DNA of 20,744 bases from an uncultured Hungatella sp. (GTDB taxonomy: Bacteria > Bacillota > Clostridia > Lachnospirales > Lachnospiraceae), in assembly GCA_910586845.1 (NCBI GenBank), contig CAJUJV010000072.1, positions 1-20,744 on the forward strand. Direction: 5' to 3'. Below, one piece after another: positions 1-6,676 of the stretch. The position numbers and the translations under genes were made by a program. The stretch's first letter is position 1; every line of letters begins with the position of its first letter. The notes under the pieces were generated by a model that was not told the origin of the DNA, searched no databases, and was given only the letters and a program-made list of their open reading frames with translations.

Positions 1-4
1 CGCG

Positions 5-34
5 AGAGTCCGGCAAGACGGACTCTTTGTTCTT
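5..34 (+). terminator. Rho-independent terminator of the upstream unit
   Basis: An 8-bp perfect stem, AGAGTCCG (5-12) pairing with CGGACTCT (19-26), closes a 6-nt loop and is followed by the T-rich run TTTGTTCTT. It probably ends a gene lying left of the window. The T tract is interrupted by G and C, so strength is uncertain. Confidence 0.7.
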
Positions 35-61
35 GACAAATAATATTATATATTATATAAT
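33..61 (+). promoter_or_regulatory. Consensus sigma-A promoter of the padR operon
   Basis: A perfect -35 TTGACA (33-38), a 17-nt spacer and a perfect -10 TATAAT (56-61) precede the padR start codon. The fully consensus sequence implies a strong promoter that needs a repressor, which fits the PadR gene directly downstream. Confidence 0.9.
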
Positions 62-84
62 ATAGAAAAATAAATAATATTATA
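38..84. promoter_or_regulatory. Putative PadR operator: AT-only palindromes over the promoter
   Basis: The 13-nt sequence AAATAATATTATA occurs twice (38-50 and 72-84), each with the perfect palindrome ATAATATTAT. Between them a perfect 16-bp palindrome TATATTATATAATATA (49-64) covers the -10 element. Short AT-rich palindromes overlapping their own promoter are typical targets of autoregulating PadR proteins. The assignment to this PadR is inference from position. Confidence 0.6.
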
Positions 85-114
85 AAATCAATCAAAAAGA
101 CAAGGAGTGGGACC

Positions 115-426
115 ATGGTATTTAATACAGGCGCAGCTCTCCTGGATGCGATTGTGCTGGCAGTGGTGTCCAGGGAGGCAGCAGGCACATACGGCTACAG
201 GATTACACAGGATGTGAGAGGCGTGCTGGAAGTTTCGGAGTCGACACTTTACCCTGTTCTCCGAAGACTTCTGAAGGAGGACTGTCTGGAGGTCTATGAT
301 CTTGCCATCGATGGCAGGAACCGAAGATATTACCGCATTACAGAAAAGGGCCGGATCCAGTTGAATCTGTACAGAAGCGAGTGGACCATATATTCCGGAA
401 AGATCTCACAAATATTGGAGGAGTAG
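115..426 (+). CDS. PadR-family transcriptional regulator
   Basis: A 103-residue protein with the winged-helix fold of PadR repressors. Residues 10-50 form the helical part, including the recognition-helix region around STLYPVLRRLLKE, and residues 55-80 (DGRNRRYYRITEKG) form the beta wing. Length fits the small PadR-s2 subfamily, which has one short C-terminal dimerisation helix. The start is fixed by AAGGAG at 102-107, 7 nt before ATG. It is the first gene of an operon with DUF1700, DUF4097 and PspC genes, a common Firmicutes arrangement in which PadR represses its own operon and responds to envelope or drug stress. The inducer cannot be read from sequence. The palindromes over the promoter are its probable operator. 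Confidence 0.92.
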   Translation: MVFNTGAALLDAIVLAVVSREAAGTYGYRITQDVRGVLEVSESTLYPVLRRLLKEDCLEVYDLAIDGRNRRYYRITEKGRIQLNLYRSEWTIYSGKISQILEE

Positions 427-430
427 ACAG

Positions 431-1165
431 ATGGACAGGAATGAGTTTATGGAGCAGCTGGAATATCTTCTGCTGGATATTCCGCAGGAGGAGAAGGAAG
501 ATGCACTGGCTTATTACAGAGATTATCTGGATGAGGCGGGAGATGATGCAGAAAACGCTCTGAAAGAATTCGGCAGTCCCGAACGGATCGCGGCCATAAT
601 CCGGTCGGATCTGGCCGGAGGCATGGAAGAGGGCGGAGAGTTTACGGAGAGGGGATTTGAGGATGAGAGGTTTAAGGATCCCCGCTACCAGGTGGCCGAG
701 CGGCTGGATCTGCCGGAAATCGTGGAAGGTCAGGAAGAAAGGAGGAGAGACGGGGAGAAGAGAGAAGGGAAAAAAGGAGCTCCCCGTTGTAACAGGATTT
801 TGAAGATTATATTGTGGATCATACTTTTTATGATGGGAGCTCCCCTGCTGGTGGGAGCAGGCGGAGCGGCCGTAGGGGTCACGGCTGCGGTTCTCGGAGT
901 TCTGATCGCTCTGATCGCGCTTATGGGAGTCCTGACTCTGGCGCTGCTTCTGGGAGGGATCGCCCTGTGTATCGTGGGGGTGATCGCCATGGCGGGCTGG
1001 ATTCCCGGAGGGCTTCTGCTCTTCGGAGCGGGGATGGTGGTCATGGGAGTCGGGATCTTAAGCCTCTGGCTCTCCGTCCTGTTTTACGGCAGGTTTCTGC
1101 CGGGGCTGGTCCGATGGGTCGTAGACGGGATCAGCAGGATATTTCATAGAAGGAGGACTGTGTGA
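431..1165 (+). CDS. DUF1700/HAAS-domain membrane protein
   Basis: A 244-residue protein. Residues 1-60 match the HAAS/DUF1700 domain: a MDRNEFMEQLEYLL start, then a DALAYYRDYLDEAGDD block and FGSPERIAAIIRSDL. Residues 65-120 are a charged, probably disordered linker. From about 122 to 218 there are four hydrophobic, Gly/Ala-rich membrane segments, and the tail is basic (RIFHRRR). HAAS domains occur with PadR regulators and are thought to link membrane state to gene control; the biochemical role is unknown. GGAGGAG at 417-423 precedes the ATG by 7 nt, and the gene starts 4 nt after padR, so the two are surely co-transcribed. Its stop overlaps the next start. Confidence 0.88.
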   Translation: MDRNEFMEQLEYLLLDIPQEEKEDALAYYRDYLDEAGDDAENALKEFGSPERIAAIIRSDLAGGMEEGGEFTERGFEDERFKDPRYQVAERLDLPEIVEGQEERRRDGEKREGKKGAPRCNRILKIILWIILFMMGAPLLVGAGGAAVGVTAAVLGVLIALIALMGVLTLALLLGGIALCIVGVIAMAGWIPGGLLLFGAGMVVMGVGILSLWLSVLFYGRFLPGLVRWVVDGISRIFHRRRTV

Positions 1166-2187
1166 TGAAGGGCTGGACAAAGGGGCTGCTGATTGTGTCT
1201 GCAGTCTTTGTGGCTGCGGGAACCGCAGTGTGCGTGGGAGGCTGGGCCATGGGAGGAAGATTCGGCCAGCTTGGCCACAGGAGTTACGGGATCGTGGAAC
1301 CGGATCCTGTCAGACCGGAGGGGACAGGAGCAGGTCCGGGGCAGTCCGGGCAGCGGCCTGGGGAATCCGCACCGGGGACGGAAAACTGGTCCGGACCGGG
1401 AGCAGACAGCCGGTCCGCTCCGGGAGCAGGAGAAGACGGAGCCGGTTCTTTCTGTCAGGCAGCCGGAGAAGGCCAGAGCACTCCTCCCGGTCAGGAAGCG
1501 GGAAGGGGATTCGACGGCAGGCTGACCTTCGAGGGACGGACGGTGACCGATCTGCAGACTGTGGTCATGGGAGGAAAGGCAGAGATCAGATATGATGATA
1601 CAGAAGACAGTATCCGGATCATCTGTGACAGCGATAATTTTCGGTGCCGCCAGGAGATGGATGATGATACTCTGGAGATCGAGATCAGGCCGAAACGTTC
1701 CGGCTGGTCCCTGACGGATTATGAGGACTGGGAGGAAACGGCCGTGGTGATCCTGATCCCAGCCGGAGCATCCCTGGAAGAGGCGGAACTGGAGGTGAAG
1801 GGAGGCGCTCTGTCGGTCGGTCAGATCCGGGCAGACAAGCTGGAGCTGGAACTGGAGGCAGGGGTTCTGGAAGTACAGGGCGGCTGTGTCCGGGAACTGA
1901 AGGGAGAGTGCAGGGCCGGGGCTCTGACCTACAGAGGAGAGGTTCTGTGGGATATGGAGGCAGAGTGTATGGCCGGCGGCATTTCCTATGAAGTGGAAGG
2001 GAAGAAGGAAGATTTTAACTATAAGATCGAGATTCTGGGAGGAAGTATCCTGATCGACGGAACGGAGCAGGGGGAACTGAAAAAAGAGACGGTTCTGGAA
2101 TATCCGGGAGCAGCAAAAACGGCGGAGCTGGAGTGTATGGCCGGAGCCATAGAGATTGGATTTTATGAGAATAAGGAAGGAGAATAA
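1165..2187 (+). CDS. DUF4097-family membrane-anchored beta-repeat protein
   Basis: About 340 residues. An N-terminal membrane helix (roughly 6-28) is followed by a long Gly/Pro/Ser-rich linker (roughly 45-115), then a DUF4097-type domain of short repeating beta strands in which the phrase C-x-A-G-x-[IL]-x-[IY] recurs (CRAGALTY, CMAGGISY, CMAGAIEI). Such domains form right-handed beta-helix-like solenoids and are found beside PadR, PspC and Lia-type envelope-stress genes; the ligand is unknown. I chose ATG at 1165 over GTG at 1162 because AGGAGG (1151-1156) then sits at 8 nt and the start overlaps the preceding stop (TGATG). The low-complexity linker is longer than I would expect for the family. 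Confidence 0.82.
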   Translation: MKGWTKGLLIVSAVFVAAGTAVCVGGWAMGGRFGQLGHRSYGIVEPDPVRPEGTGAGPGQSGQRPGESAPGTENWSGPGADSRSAPGAGEDGAGSFCQAAGEGQSTPPGQEAGRGFDGRLTFEGRTVTDLQTVVMGGKAEIRYDDTEDSIRIICDSDNFRCRQEMDDDTLEIEIRPKRSGWSLTDYEDWEETAVVILIPAGASLEEAELEVKGGALSVGQIRADKLELELEAGVLEVQGGCVRELKGECRAGALTYRGEVLWDMEAECMAGGISYEVEGKKEDFNYKIEILGGSILIDGTEQGELKKETVLEYPGAAKTAELECMAGAIEIGFYENKEGE

Positions 2188-2189
2188 AT

Positions 2190-2384
2190 ATGGATCTTAG
2201 TAAGAAACTGTATCGGTCCGAGACAAACCGCATGATCTGCGGCGTGTGCGGAGGTATCGGGGAATATCTGAATGTGGACTCGACGATCATCAGGCTTTTG
2301 TGGGCCATCTTCGCCTGCGCAGGCGCAGGGATCCCGGCTTATTTTATAGCGGCCGTGATCATTCCTAGGGAAGGATATTGCTGA
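2190..2384 (+). CDS. PspC-domain small membrane protein
   Basis: A 64-residue protein that is almost only a PspC domain: KKLYRSETNRMICGVCGGIGEYL followed by N-V-D-S-T-I-I-R-L-L-W and a hydrophobic helix ending in IIPRE. In PspC proteins these landmarks mark a soluble turn plus one membrane helix. The family senses or supports membrane integrity. It starts 2 nt after the DUF4097 stop, with AAGGAG a few bases upstream, so it is the last gene of the padR operon. The mature function of such stand-alone short PspC proteins in Clostridia is not established. Confidence 0.88.
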   Translation: MDLSKKLYRSETNRMICGVCGGIGEYLNVDSTIIRLLWAIFACAGAGIPAYFIAAVIIPREGYC

Positions 2385-2419
2385 CGGCGCCAGGGCGGGC
2401 TCTTCGTTGGATCTGAACA

Positions 2420-2448
2420 GAATAGACAGATGAGAAACGGGTATACTC
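2420..2448 (+). promoter_or_regulatory. Possible sigma-G-type forespore promoter
   Basis: GAATA (2420-2424) fits the sigma-G -35 consensus GHATR; 17 nt downstream TATACTC (2442-2448) matches 5 of 7 positions of the -10 consensus CATWHTA. The position is right for the spore protein gene starting at 2484. The assignment rests on short motifs and gene function only. Confidence 0.4.
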
Positions 2449-2480
2449 TTAGAGAATTGAAGAAAGGAGTGTACCCGTTT
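2435..2480 (+). promoter_or_regulatory. Hairpin sequestering the spore-protein ribosome binding site
   Basis: AAACGGGTATACTCTT (2435-2450) pairs without interruption with AGGAGTGTACCCGTTT (2465-2480): 16 bp including two G-U pairs, loop of 14 nt. The AGGAG Shine-Dalgarno (2465-2469) lies inside the right arm. Transcripts starting upstream of 2435 would therefore hide the ribosome binding site, while a transcript starting near 2455 would lack the left arm. Confidence 0.7.
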
Positions 2481-2483
2481 ATT

Positions 2484-2711
2484 ATGTCTAAAAAGAAAAA
2501 TGAGAAGCCTTTTGACCCTGCAGATCTGAAAAAGCCGGAGGATCTGCTGAAGTTTGAGATCGCCACAGAGCTGGGGCTCAGCGATAAGGTGATGGAGCAC
2601 GGCTGGCGCAGCCTGACTGCCAAGGAGAGCGGAAGGATCGGCGGTCTGATGACCAAGAGAAAAAGAGAGATGAAACAGGAAGCTTTAAAAGACACGTTGC
2701 AGGATATGTGA
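2484..2711 (+). CDS. Alpha/beta-type small acid-soluble spore protein (SASP-like)
   Basis: A 75-residue, Lys/Glu-rich protein. Residues 23-30 (KFEIATEL) resemble the first conserved SASP segment, including the Glu-Ile-Ala site cut by the germination protease GPR. Residues 44-60 (LTAKESGRIGGLMTKRK) match the second segment, LTxRxNGxVGGxMxKR. SASPs coat and protect DNA in the forespore and are degraded at germination. The spacing between the two segments is longer than in classic SASPs, so this is a divergent minor member. An in-frame ATG at 2430 lacks a ribosome binding site and would add a non-SASP extension; ATG 2484 is preferred, with AGGAG 14 nt upstream, a rather long spacing. Confidence 0.75.
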   Translation: MSKKKNEKPFDPADLKKPEDLLKFEIATELGLSDKVMEHGWRSLTAKESGRIGGLMTKRKREMKQEALKDTLQDM

Positions 2712-2725
2712 AGATGAAATATAAT
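2697..2725 (+). promoter_or_regulatory. Putative promoter of the cobalamin operon
   Basis: TTGCAG (2697-2702), a 17-nt spacer and a perfect TATAAT (2720-2725) overlap the end of the spore protein gene. Transcription would begin near 2732, just ahead of the inverted repeat in the cbiD leader. The -35 hexamer matches only half of the consensus, which fits an activated or weak promoter. Confidence 0.6.
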
Positions 2726-2742
2726 GATACCGGGAACACTAA

Positions 2743-2782
2743 TGTGCTGACACATTTAACTGAAAGTAAATGTGTCAGCACA
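2743..2782. repeat. Perfect 16-bp inverted repeat in the cbiD leader
   Basis: TGTGCTGACACATTTA (2743-2758) and TAAATGTGTCAGCACA (2767-2782) are exact reverse complements around an 8-nt loop. No T run follows on either strand, so it is not a canonical terminator. It lies between the predicted transcription start and the cbiD ribosome binding site and does not overlap the latter. It may be an operator, or a 5' stem protecting the long mRNA. Confidence 0.85.
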
Positions 2783-2814
2783 CCAGGGATAAACGATGAC
2801 AGGAGATTACGGAA

Positions 2815-4029
2815 TTGAGAAGCGGATATACCACGGGAACCTGTGCCGCGGCAGCCGTACTGGCGGCGGCATGGCATACATTTGCCGGCAGGGACAGCAG
2901 CCGGTGCCAGGTGGAACTGCCGGGAGGCGGGAAGGCGGAGATAGAAGCCCGGAGGGCAGAACCGGAGACGGCCGCAGACGGCTGCGTCTGGTTTTCCGTA
3001 AAAAAGGACGCAGGAGACGACCCGGATATCACGGACGGAGCCCTGATCCAGGCCGCGGTGGAGCCGCTGGAGAAAAGAGAACAGGATGACCGGGGCAGGG
3101 AGCGAGAGGAAGGTCTCTGGTATCGGTCGGAGGAGTATCCTTTTTTGTTTTTGACAGGAGGACCCGGCATCGGCGTTGTGACCCGGCCGGGACTGGCCTG
3201 CCCTCCGGGTTTTTATGCCATCAACCCGGTCCCCAGAACCATGATCTTCCGGACGGCGGGACAGCTGTACCGAAGTCTGGGCATGAGAGGCGATTACCTG
3301 ATCCGAATCCGGATCCCCGGGGGAGAAGCACTGGCGGAGAAGACCTTTAATCCGAAGCTTGGGATCTGTGGCGGTCTGTCTGTCCTGGGGACCAGCGGTA
3401 TTGTCAGGCCCATGAGCGAGGAAGCCCTGACAGAGACCATCAGACTGGAGATCCATATGAGAGCTGCCGCGGGAGAGAACTCCCTTATTCTGGTTCCCGG
3501 CAATTATGGGGAACGGTTTTTAAAGGAGAATCTGGGGATCTCCCCGAAATGGGCGGTGCACTGCAGTAATTTTGTGGCGTTTTCCATCCGCACGGCAGTC
3601 CGGGAGAACATGAAACACATCCTTTTTACGGGCCATATGGGAAAGCTGGTGAAAGTGGCCGGAGGAGCTCCCAACACTCATTCCAGGTACGGAGACAGGA
3701 GGATGGAGATTCTGGCAGAGAGTCTGGAGCGGACCGCAGGGGATCCGGAACGGCTGCAAAAAAGCCTGAGCCGGGCGGATCTGGAGGACGTGAAAAGGCA
3801 GATCCTGGCCTGCAATACGGTGGATGGAGCCATAGGAATTCTTGACGGAAAGGGAATCAGGGAGCCGGTCATGGCAGACGTGACTGAGCGGATCCGGGAA
3901 CAGATGGACAGGTGGAGCGGGGGAAAAACAGAGATTCAGGTGCTGACATTTTCAGAAGTTTACGGTATACTTGGCATGAGCAGCCGCTGCGGGCTTATGA
4001 TAGAGAAATGGAGAAAACGACAGAGATGA
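2815..4029 (+). CDS. cbiD: Cobalt-precorrin-5B C1-methyltransferase
   Basis: A 404-residue protein, typical CbiD length. It opens with the family signature RSGYTTGTCAAAA (residues 2-14), and residues around 115-130 (LTGGPGIGVVTRPGL) are also typical. CbiD transfers a methyl group from SAM to C1 of the contracted corrin ring in the anaerobic B12 pathway. The start is TTG at 2815, with AGGAG (2801-2805) 9 nt upstream; the in-frame codon just upstream of that site is preceded by a TGA stop at 2797, and the nearby ATG at 2796 is out of frame. The stop overlaps the cbiL start (ATGA). It is the first gene of the corrin operon. Confidence 0.95.
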   Translation: MRSGYTTGTCAAAAVLAAAWHTFAGRDSSRCQVELPGGGKAEIEARRAEPETAADGCVWFSVKKDAGDDPDITDGALIQAAVEPLEKREQDDRGREREEGLWYRSEEYPFLFLTGGPGIGVVTRPGLACPPGFYAINPVPRTMIFRTAGQLYRSLGMRGDYLIRIRIPGGEALAEKTFNPKLGICGGLSVLGTSGIVRPMSEEALTETIRLEIHMRAAAGENSLILVPGNYGERFLKENLGISPKWAVHCSNFVAFSIRTAVRENMKHILFTGHMGKLVKVAGGAPNTHSRYGDRRMEILAESLERTAGDPERLQKSLSRADLEDVKRQILACNTVDGAIGILDGKGIREPVMADVTERIREQMDRWSGGKTEIQVLTFSEVYGILGMSSRCGLMIEKWRKRQR

Positions 4030-4727
4030 AGGGAATTTTATACGGAATCGGGACAGGACCGGGTGATCCGGAGGACATGACTCTGAAGGCGGTGAGAATC
4101 CTGAGACAGTGTCCGGTGACAGCTATTCCCAGGAAGGCGCCCCAAACCTGCGCCTCTTATGTGACGGCAGTGAAGGCAGTGCCGGAGCTGAGGGAAAAAG
4201 AGCTGATCTGCATCGACGTTCCCATGACAAAGGACAGAGGGGAAATCCGCAGGAAATACAGGGAAGGAGCGGAGCGGATCGCCGCTTGTCTCCGAAAAGG
4301 ACAGGATGTAGCTCTCCTGACTCTGGGAGATGCCACGGTGTATGCCAGCGATATGTACCTGCTCCGGCTGGTGAAGGATATGGGCTTTGGGGTGGAGATC
4401 ATAAACGGCGTCCCTTCTTTCTGCAGTGCGGCAGCCAGATTACAGGTTTCCCTGGGGGAGAGGGAAGAGCAGATTCATATTCTTCCCGGCTCCTATGAGA
4501 TCGAAGAGGGGCTGAAGCTGCCGGGGGTAAAGGTGCTGATGAAGACAGGCAGATCTTACGGAAAGGTAAGAGAACTGCTGATGTCGGGAGACTACCAGGT
4601 CCAGATGGCGGAGAACTGCGGTATGGAAGGGGAGAAGCTTTACAGAACCCGGAAAGAACTGCCGGAGCAGGCAGGATATTATTCTCTGATGATCGTGAGA
4701 GATAAGAAAGAACAGAGGGATACATAA
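4026..4727 (+). CDS. cbiL: Cobalt-factor II / precorrin-2 C20-methyltransferase
   Basis: A 233-residue tetrapyrrole methylase. The SAM-binding loop GIGTGPGDPEDMTLKA is at residues 7-22, and the second conserved motif LGDATVYAS at 100-108; both are characteristic of the CbiL/CobI branch. It adds the C20 methyl group that is later lost with ring contraction. The frame is open further upstream, but ATG 4026 gives the standard N-terminus and couples to cbiD by a 4-nt ATGA overlap, with GGAG at 4010-4013. The stop TAA shares a base with the cbiF start. In an anaerobic operon the substrate is expected to be the cobalt complex. Confidence 0.93.
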   Translation: MKGILYGIGTGPGDPEDMTLKAVRILRQCPVTAIPRKAPQTCASYVTAVKAVPELREKELICIDVPMTKDRGEIRRKYREGAERIAACLRKGQDVALLTLGDATVYASDMYLLRLVKDMGFGVEIINGVPSFCSAAARLQVSLGEREEQIHILPGSYEIEEGLKLPGVKVLMKTGRSYGKVRELLMSGDYQVQMAENCGMEGEKLYRTRKELPEQAGYYSLMIVRDKKEQRDT

Positions 4728-5485
4728 TGGTTTACTTTGTAGGAGCAGGACCGGGGGCGCCGGATCTGATCACGGTGAGAGGGCAGAAGCTGGTGTCTCT
4801 GGCCGATGTGGTGATCTATGCAGGTTCTCTGGTGAACCCGGAGATCCTGAAAGGGACCAGGGAAGGCTGCCGCCTTTACAACAGCGCGTACATGACGCTG
4901 GAAGAGGTGACTGCCGTCATGGCTGAGGCGGAGAGAGAAGAGAAGACGACCGTAAGGCTCCACACAGGAGATCCCTGTCTCTACGGCGCGGTGCGGGAAC
5001 AGATGGATATTCTGGACCGGGAGAACATCCCCTATGAGGTCTGTCCGGGAGTCAGTTCCTTCTGCGGCGCGGCAGCGGCCCTGAATATGGAATACACCCT
5101 GCCGTCCGTGTCCCAGAGCGTGGTGATCACCCGCATGGCAGGAAGGACGCCGGTTCCGGACCGGGAATCCATCGCCTCCTTTGCCGCCCACAAAGCAGTC
5201 ATGGTGATTTTTCTCAGCGCAGGGATGACGGGAAAGCTTTCTGAGGAGCTTCTGTCGGGCGGATATGACAGGGATACCCCGGCAGCCATCGTCTATAAAG
5301 CCACCTGGCCCGAGGAGAAGACGGTCCTGTGTACCGTGGGAACTCTGGAGGAGAAAGCCAGGGAGCACAACATCAGGAAGACGGCTCTCATCATCGTGGG
5401 GGACAGTGTAAGCCAGACTCTGTATGAGCGCTCCAGGCTCTATGACCCGGATTTTACCACAGAGTACCGGAGAGGAAAGGACTAG
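4727..5485 (+). CDS. cbiF: Cobalt-precorrin-4 C11-methyltransferase
   Basis: A 252-residue tetrapyrrole methylase with the CbiF/CobM N-terminus VYFVGAGPGAPDLITVRG (residues 2-19), followed by ADVVIYAGSLV. The LHTGDPCLYGA block lies at residues 78-88 and a PGVSSFCGAAAALN block near 104-117. It methylates C11, giving cobalt-precorrin-5A, the substrate of the CbiG product encoded next. The start shares its A with the cbiL stop codon (TAATG), so the two genes are translationally coupled. Length is typical. Confidence 0.95.
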   Translation: MVYFVGAGPGAPDLITVRGQKLVSLADVVIYAGSLVNPEILKGTREGCRLYNSAYMTLEEVTAVMAEAEREEKTTVRLHTGDPCLYGAVREQMDILDRENIPYEVCPGVSSFCGAAAALNMEYTLPSVSQSVVITRMAGRTPVPDRESIASFAAHKAVMVIFLSAGMTGKLSEELLSGGYDRDTPAAIVYKATWPEEKTVLCTVGTLEEKAREHNIRKTALIIVGDSVSQTLYERSRLYDPDFTTEYRRGKD

Positions 5486-5488
5486 GAG

Positions 5489-6673
5489 TTGGAAAAAAAG
5501 AACATTACAGCGGCACTGATCAGCTTCACGGCCAGGGGAGCCGGACTGGGCAAAAGGCTGGCCCGGGCCCTGTCGGCCGGAGGATATCTGTGTACCTGTT
5601 ACGAAAAGCGCAGGCTGAGAGAGCCCGGACCGGCGCCTGAGGAGCAGGCGCCCGAAGAGAACCAGGCGGCCTGTGGGGACAAGTCATGGCCCGAAGAGAA
5701 CCGGGAAGCCTGCCGGGACAAGTCACGGCCCGAAGAGAACCGGGGAGAATGGGAGCCGGTGCCGGTGGATGAGCCGGTGGGCCGGTGGGCCGGCAGGCGG
5801 TTTTGGGATTCGGAGGCGATCATCTTTATCGGAGCCATGGGTATCGCCATCCGCTCCATTGCTCCCTGGGTCCGGGATAAATGGACGGACCCGGCGGTGG
5901 TAGTCATGGACGAAGCAGGAAATTTTGTCATCCCCGTCCTGTCGGGACACGCGGGCGGGGCCAATGAGCTGGCGGCGGAGATTGGCCGCATCCTTGGGGC
6001 GGTCCCGGTGATTACCACGGCCACGGACGTGAACAGGCTGTTTGCGGTGGATGTATTTGCGGTGAAAAACGGACTTACGATCACGGACCGGGCTCTGGCC
6101 AGAGAGATATCGGGAGAGATCCTGGAGGGAAACCGGGTCGGCGTCTTCAGCGATTACTCCATAGAGGGAACCTGGCCCCCGGAGCTGGCGTGGGGCAGGG
6201 AGCAGAGACGGAATTTTTGGATCACAAGAAAAAGAGAGGGCGCAAAAACCTGTACTCTGAAACTGGTTCCCAGGGTCATCCATATCGGGATCGGATGCAG
6301 AAAAGGAGCTTCGGCGGAGCAGATCGGACAGGCTGTCTTTCAGGTACTGGAGCAGATGGACTGTCTGCCTGAGTCCGTGGCAGCCGTGGCCACCATAGAT
6401 TTAAAGAAGGATGAGGAGGGGCTTTTGCAGCTGTCACGGCAGCTGCAGGTGCCTTTTCTGGCCTGTGAGTCCCGGGACCTGGCAGATGTAGAAGGAGAGT
6501 TCGAAGAATCGCCTTTCGTGGCCAGAGTGGCAGGCGTGGGCAATGTCTGTGAGAGAGCAGCCTTAAAAAGCGTATCCCTGACAAGGGGAGGCGGAGAACT
6601 GATCTGCCGGAAACAGATCGTGAACGGGGTGACCGTTGCCCTGGCGGAGGAATCATGGAAAGGAATCTTATAA
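5489..6673 (+). CDS. cbiG: Cobalt-precorrin-5A hydrolase
   Basis: A 394-residue protein. The N-terminal and middle regions show FIGAMGIAIRSIAPWVRDKWTDPAVV as two shorter recognisable blocks and the LSGHAGGANELA motif; the C-terminal CbiG_C domain begins near residue 265 (HIGIGCRKGASAEQI) and ends in GVGNVCERAA. CbiG opens the ring lactone and releases the extruded two-carbon unit as acetaldehyde, a step specific to the anaerobic pathway. The start is TTG at 5489, 3 nt after cbiF, with GGAAAGG ending at 5480. Residues 55-87 are an acidic insertion built of 13-residue repeats that are not part of the family core. Confidence 0.94.
   Translation: MEKKNITAALISFTARGAGLGKRLARALSAGGYLCTCYEKRRLREPGPAPEEQAPEENQAACGDKSWPEENREACRDKSRPEENRGEWEPVPVDEPVGRWAGRRFWDSEAIIFIGAMGIAIRSIAPWVRDKWTDPAVVVMDEAGNFVIPVLSGHAGGANELAAEIGRILGAVPVITTATDVNRLFAVDVFAVKNGLTITDRALAREISGEILEGNRVGVFSDYSIEGTWPPELAWGREQRRNFWITRKREGAKTCTLKLVPRVIHIGIGCRKGASAEQIGQAVFQVLEQMDCLPESVAAVATIDLKKDEEGLLQLSRQLQVPFLACESRDLADVEGEFEESPFVARVAGVGNVCERAALKSVSLTRGGGELICRKQIVNGVTVALAEESWKGIL
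5651..5749 (+). repeat. 39-bp tandem repeat within cbiG
   Basis: Two and a half copies of a 39-bp unit (5651-5689, 5690-5728, partial 5729-5749). Each encodes PEEN-x-x-x-C-x-DKS-x, 13 residues, so copy changes keep the reading frame. The copies are nearly identical at DNA level, indicating recent duplication in a tolerant surface linker between the CbiG N-terminal strand region and its first conserved motif. Confidence 0.9.
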
Positions 6674-6676
6674 CAG

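Noticed and set aside
2430..2483. Upstream ATG adding 18 residues to the spore protein
   Set aside because: No ribosome binding site, the added residues do not resemble SASPs, and the segment is taken up by the hairpin.
2712..2814. Cobalamin riboswitch upstream of cbiD
   Set aside because: None of the conserved aptamer segments is present and the space is too short.
2796..3089. 97-codon frame starting ahead of and overlapping cbiD
   Set aside because: Different frame from the clearly homologous CbiD, composition of arginine/glycine typical of a shadow frame, no domain.
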